From Bacteroidales bacterium (GTDB lineage Bacteria > Bacteroidota > Bacteroidia > Bacteroidales > BM520), in NCBI GenBank assembly GCA_028701815.1, contig JAQVPY010000005.1, forward strand, positions 1 to 25,253: a stretch of 25,253 bases of DNA, read 5' to 3'. A program made the translations under genes and the position numbers. How positions within the stretch are numbered: position 1 is the first letter of the stretch; every line of letters starts with the position of its first letter. Under the pieces are notes generated by a model. That model worked only from the letters and a program-made list of their open reading frames with translations, did no database searches and was not told where the DNA came from. Below are positions 24,276-25,253 of the stretch, in pieces.

Positions 24276-25253
24276 CTATTCGACGACGACTTCCATGTTT
24301 AAAACGACGCCGAACATGTCTCTCACGCCGTTTATGACATCGTGTGCGATGTTTAGGATGTCGCGTCCGCTCGCGGAACCGTAGTTGCATAATATGAGGG
24401 AGTGCCTGTCGGAAACGCCCGCGTCGCCGACACGGTAGCCTTTAAAACCGGCCTTTTCTATGAGTTGTGCTGCCGATAATTTAACCTTGTCGTCATCCTC
24501 GGGATAAGTCTTTAGGGAGTATCTTTCGACGACTTCGGCAACGGCATCACGGCTGACGACAGGATTTTTGAAAAAACTGCCTGCATTGCCGATGATCTTA
24601 TAGTCTGGCAACTTGGAACTCCTCAATTGAGTAACAGCTTCCGCTACATCTTGGGCGGTCACCACGGACGGGTCGGTGAAAAACTTTGCGAGGTCGGCAT
24701 ATTTCAGTCGCGGTACAAATGTCTTATGTAATGTAAATGTAACCTCGGTGATAAAATACCTGTTATTGTTGTCGCTGGCAGTTTTAAAGATAGAGCTGCG
24801 ATATCCGAAACGGCATTCCTCGTTGGTAAAGACTTTATCTTTGAAGTCTTGCGACAACTCCAAAGCTTTAACCGATTTCACACATTCCCTGACTTCCACT
24901 CCATACGCACCGATATTTTGAACGACAGCGCCGCCGCAGAGTCCCGGAATTTTAATAAGGTTTTCAATACCATAATAGTTGTGTTCCAGCGCCCATGTCA
25001 CGAAATCTGTCCATACCACGCCGGAGCCGACTCTTATCGTCACCTCGCCGGCAGTCTCCCCGATGACATTAATTCCCATAATATGTGAACTAATCACTAC
25101 TCCTTCGAAATCATGAGTAAACAGAATATCTGCGCCTCCGCCGAGAATAAATATCCGTGGCGACAGCTGCATTTTCAGCAACTCGCGCATCTCGTCGGCA
25201 CTGCATGCTTCCGCAAAATATTTTGCTTTTACATCAACTCCGAAGGTCGTTCG
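24276..25253 (-). CDS. murB: UDP-N-acetylenolpyruvoylglucosamine reductase MurB, 5' end outside window
   Basis: The frame is open to the right edge, so 326 codons including the stop are visible and only about 10-15 N-terminal residues should be missing. The visible start, TTFGVDVKAKYF, is close to the NTFG-type beginning of MurB, so an internal ATG at 25190 is not the true start. MurB is the cytoplasmic FAD enzyme that reduces UDP-GlcNAc-enolpyruvate to UDP-MurNAc in peptidoglycan synthesis. Counting from the Met at 25190, FAD-binding motifs are LGGGADIL (16-23) and IPGLCGGAVVQNIGAYG (81-97). The catalytic residues are R131 (YRSSIF), S205 (GNAGSFFKNP) and E300 (NMEVVVE). It lies 106 nt upstream of mutS, which has its own promoter. 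Confidence 0.97.
   Translation of the reverse strand, partial: RTTFGVDVKAKYFAEACSADEMRELLKMQLSPRIFILGGGADILFTHDFEGVVISSHIMGINVIGETAGEVTIRVGSGVVWTDFVTWALEHNYYGIENLIKIPGLCGGAVVQNIGAYGVEVRECVKSVKALELSQDFKDKVFTNEECRFGYRSSIFKTASDNNNRYFITEVTFTLHKTFVPRLKYADLAKFFTDPSVVTAQDVAEAVTQLRSSKLPDYKIIGNAGSFFKNPVVSRDAVAEVVERYSLKTYPEDDDKVKLSAAQLIEKAGFKGYRVGDAGVSDRHSLILCNYGSASGRDILNIAHDVINGVRDMFGVVLNMEVVVE

Overview
The window looks like the chromosome of an anaerobic member of the Bacteroidota, most likely the order Bacteroidales. Four things point there: a protein with a type IX secretion (T9SS) C-terminal sorting domain; two Ser-type sulfatases with a radical-SAM sulfatase maturase; A/T-rich start regions without Shine-Dalgarno sequences; and repeated TAnnTTTG -7 promoter boxes just upstream of start codons. 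I cannot name a genus. No tRNA, rRNA, CRISPR array, insertion sequence, phage gene or replication origin was seen. Genes are packed tightly and no gene-free stretch reaches 300 bases.

Layout. (1) 1-670, minus: 5' part of an anaerobic sulfatase-maturating enzyme (anSME), cut by the window edge. (2) 770-6479, plus: a four-gene run with gaps of 3, 28 and 18 nt: RluA-type pseudouridine synthase, secreted Ser-type sulfatase, OPT-family oligopeptide transporter and peptidase T. The two units diverge from a 99-nt region with overlapping promoters. (3) 8542-6483, minus: ECF sigma factor, single-TM anti-sigma-like protein and secreted beta-solenoid (DUF4097-like) protein, each overlapping the next by 11 nt. 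(4) 9972-8650, minus: secreted S37-type serine peptidase with its own promoter and a weak terminator. (5) 12284-10022, minus: a second Ser-type sulfatase overlapping a PAP2 phosphatase by 11 nt. (6) 12402-13295, plus: secreted protein with a beta-sandwich-like domain and a long Asn/Gly/Ser tail. (7) 24169-13292, minus: mutS followed closely by two DUF3857/transglutaminase-like proteins, a 935-residue T9SS cargo protein with three MAM-like domains, and a YtcJ-type amidohydrolase lipoprotein. (8) 25253-24276, minus: murB, cut at its 5' end.

How they fit together. The maturase would activate both sulfatases, since each has Ser in the formylglycine position. The OPT transporter and PepT form a peptide uptake and cleavage pair, and the S37 peptidase could supply short peptides outside the cytoplasm. 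The sigma/anti-sigma/solenoid set looks like a self-contained envelope-sensing unit. Downstream of mutS lies a group of exported proteins of unknown role.

Most unusual signals: a 12-base motif, GGTTGCYAAGGT, present five times (about 0.006 expected by chance) in both orientations, in intergenic and coding DNA; a paired set of transglutaminase-like proteins in which one copy has lost two of three catalytic residues; and a ten-fold repeated solenoid protein coupled to an ECF sigma factor. I found no recognisable defence or mobile system; the dispersed motif is the best candidate for something undescribed.
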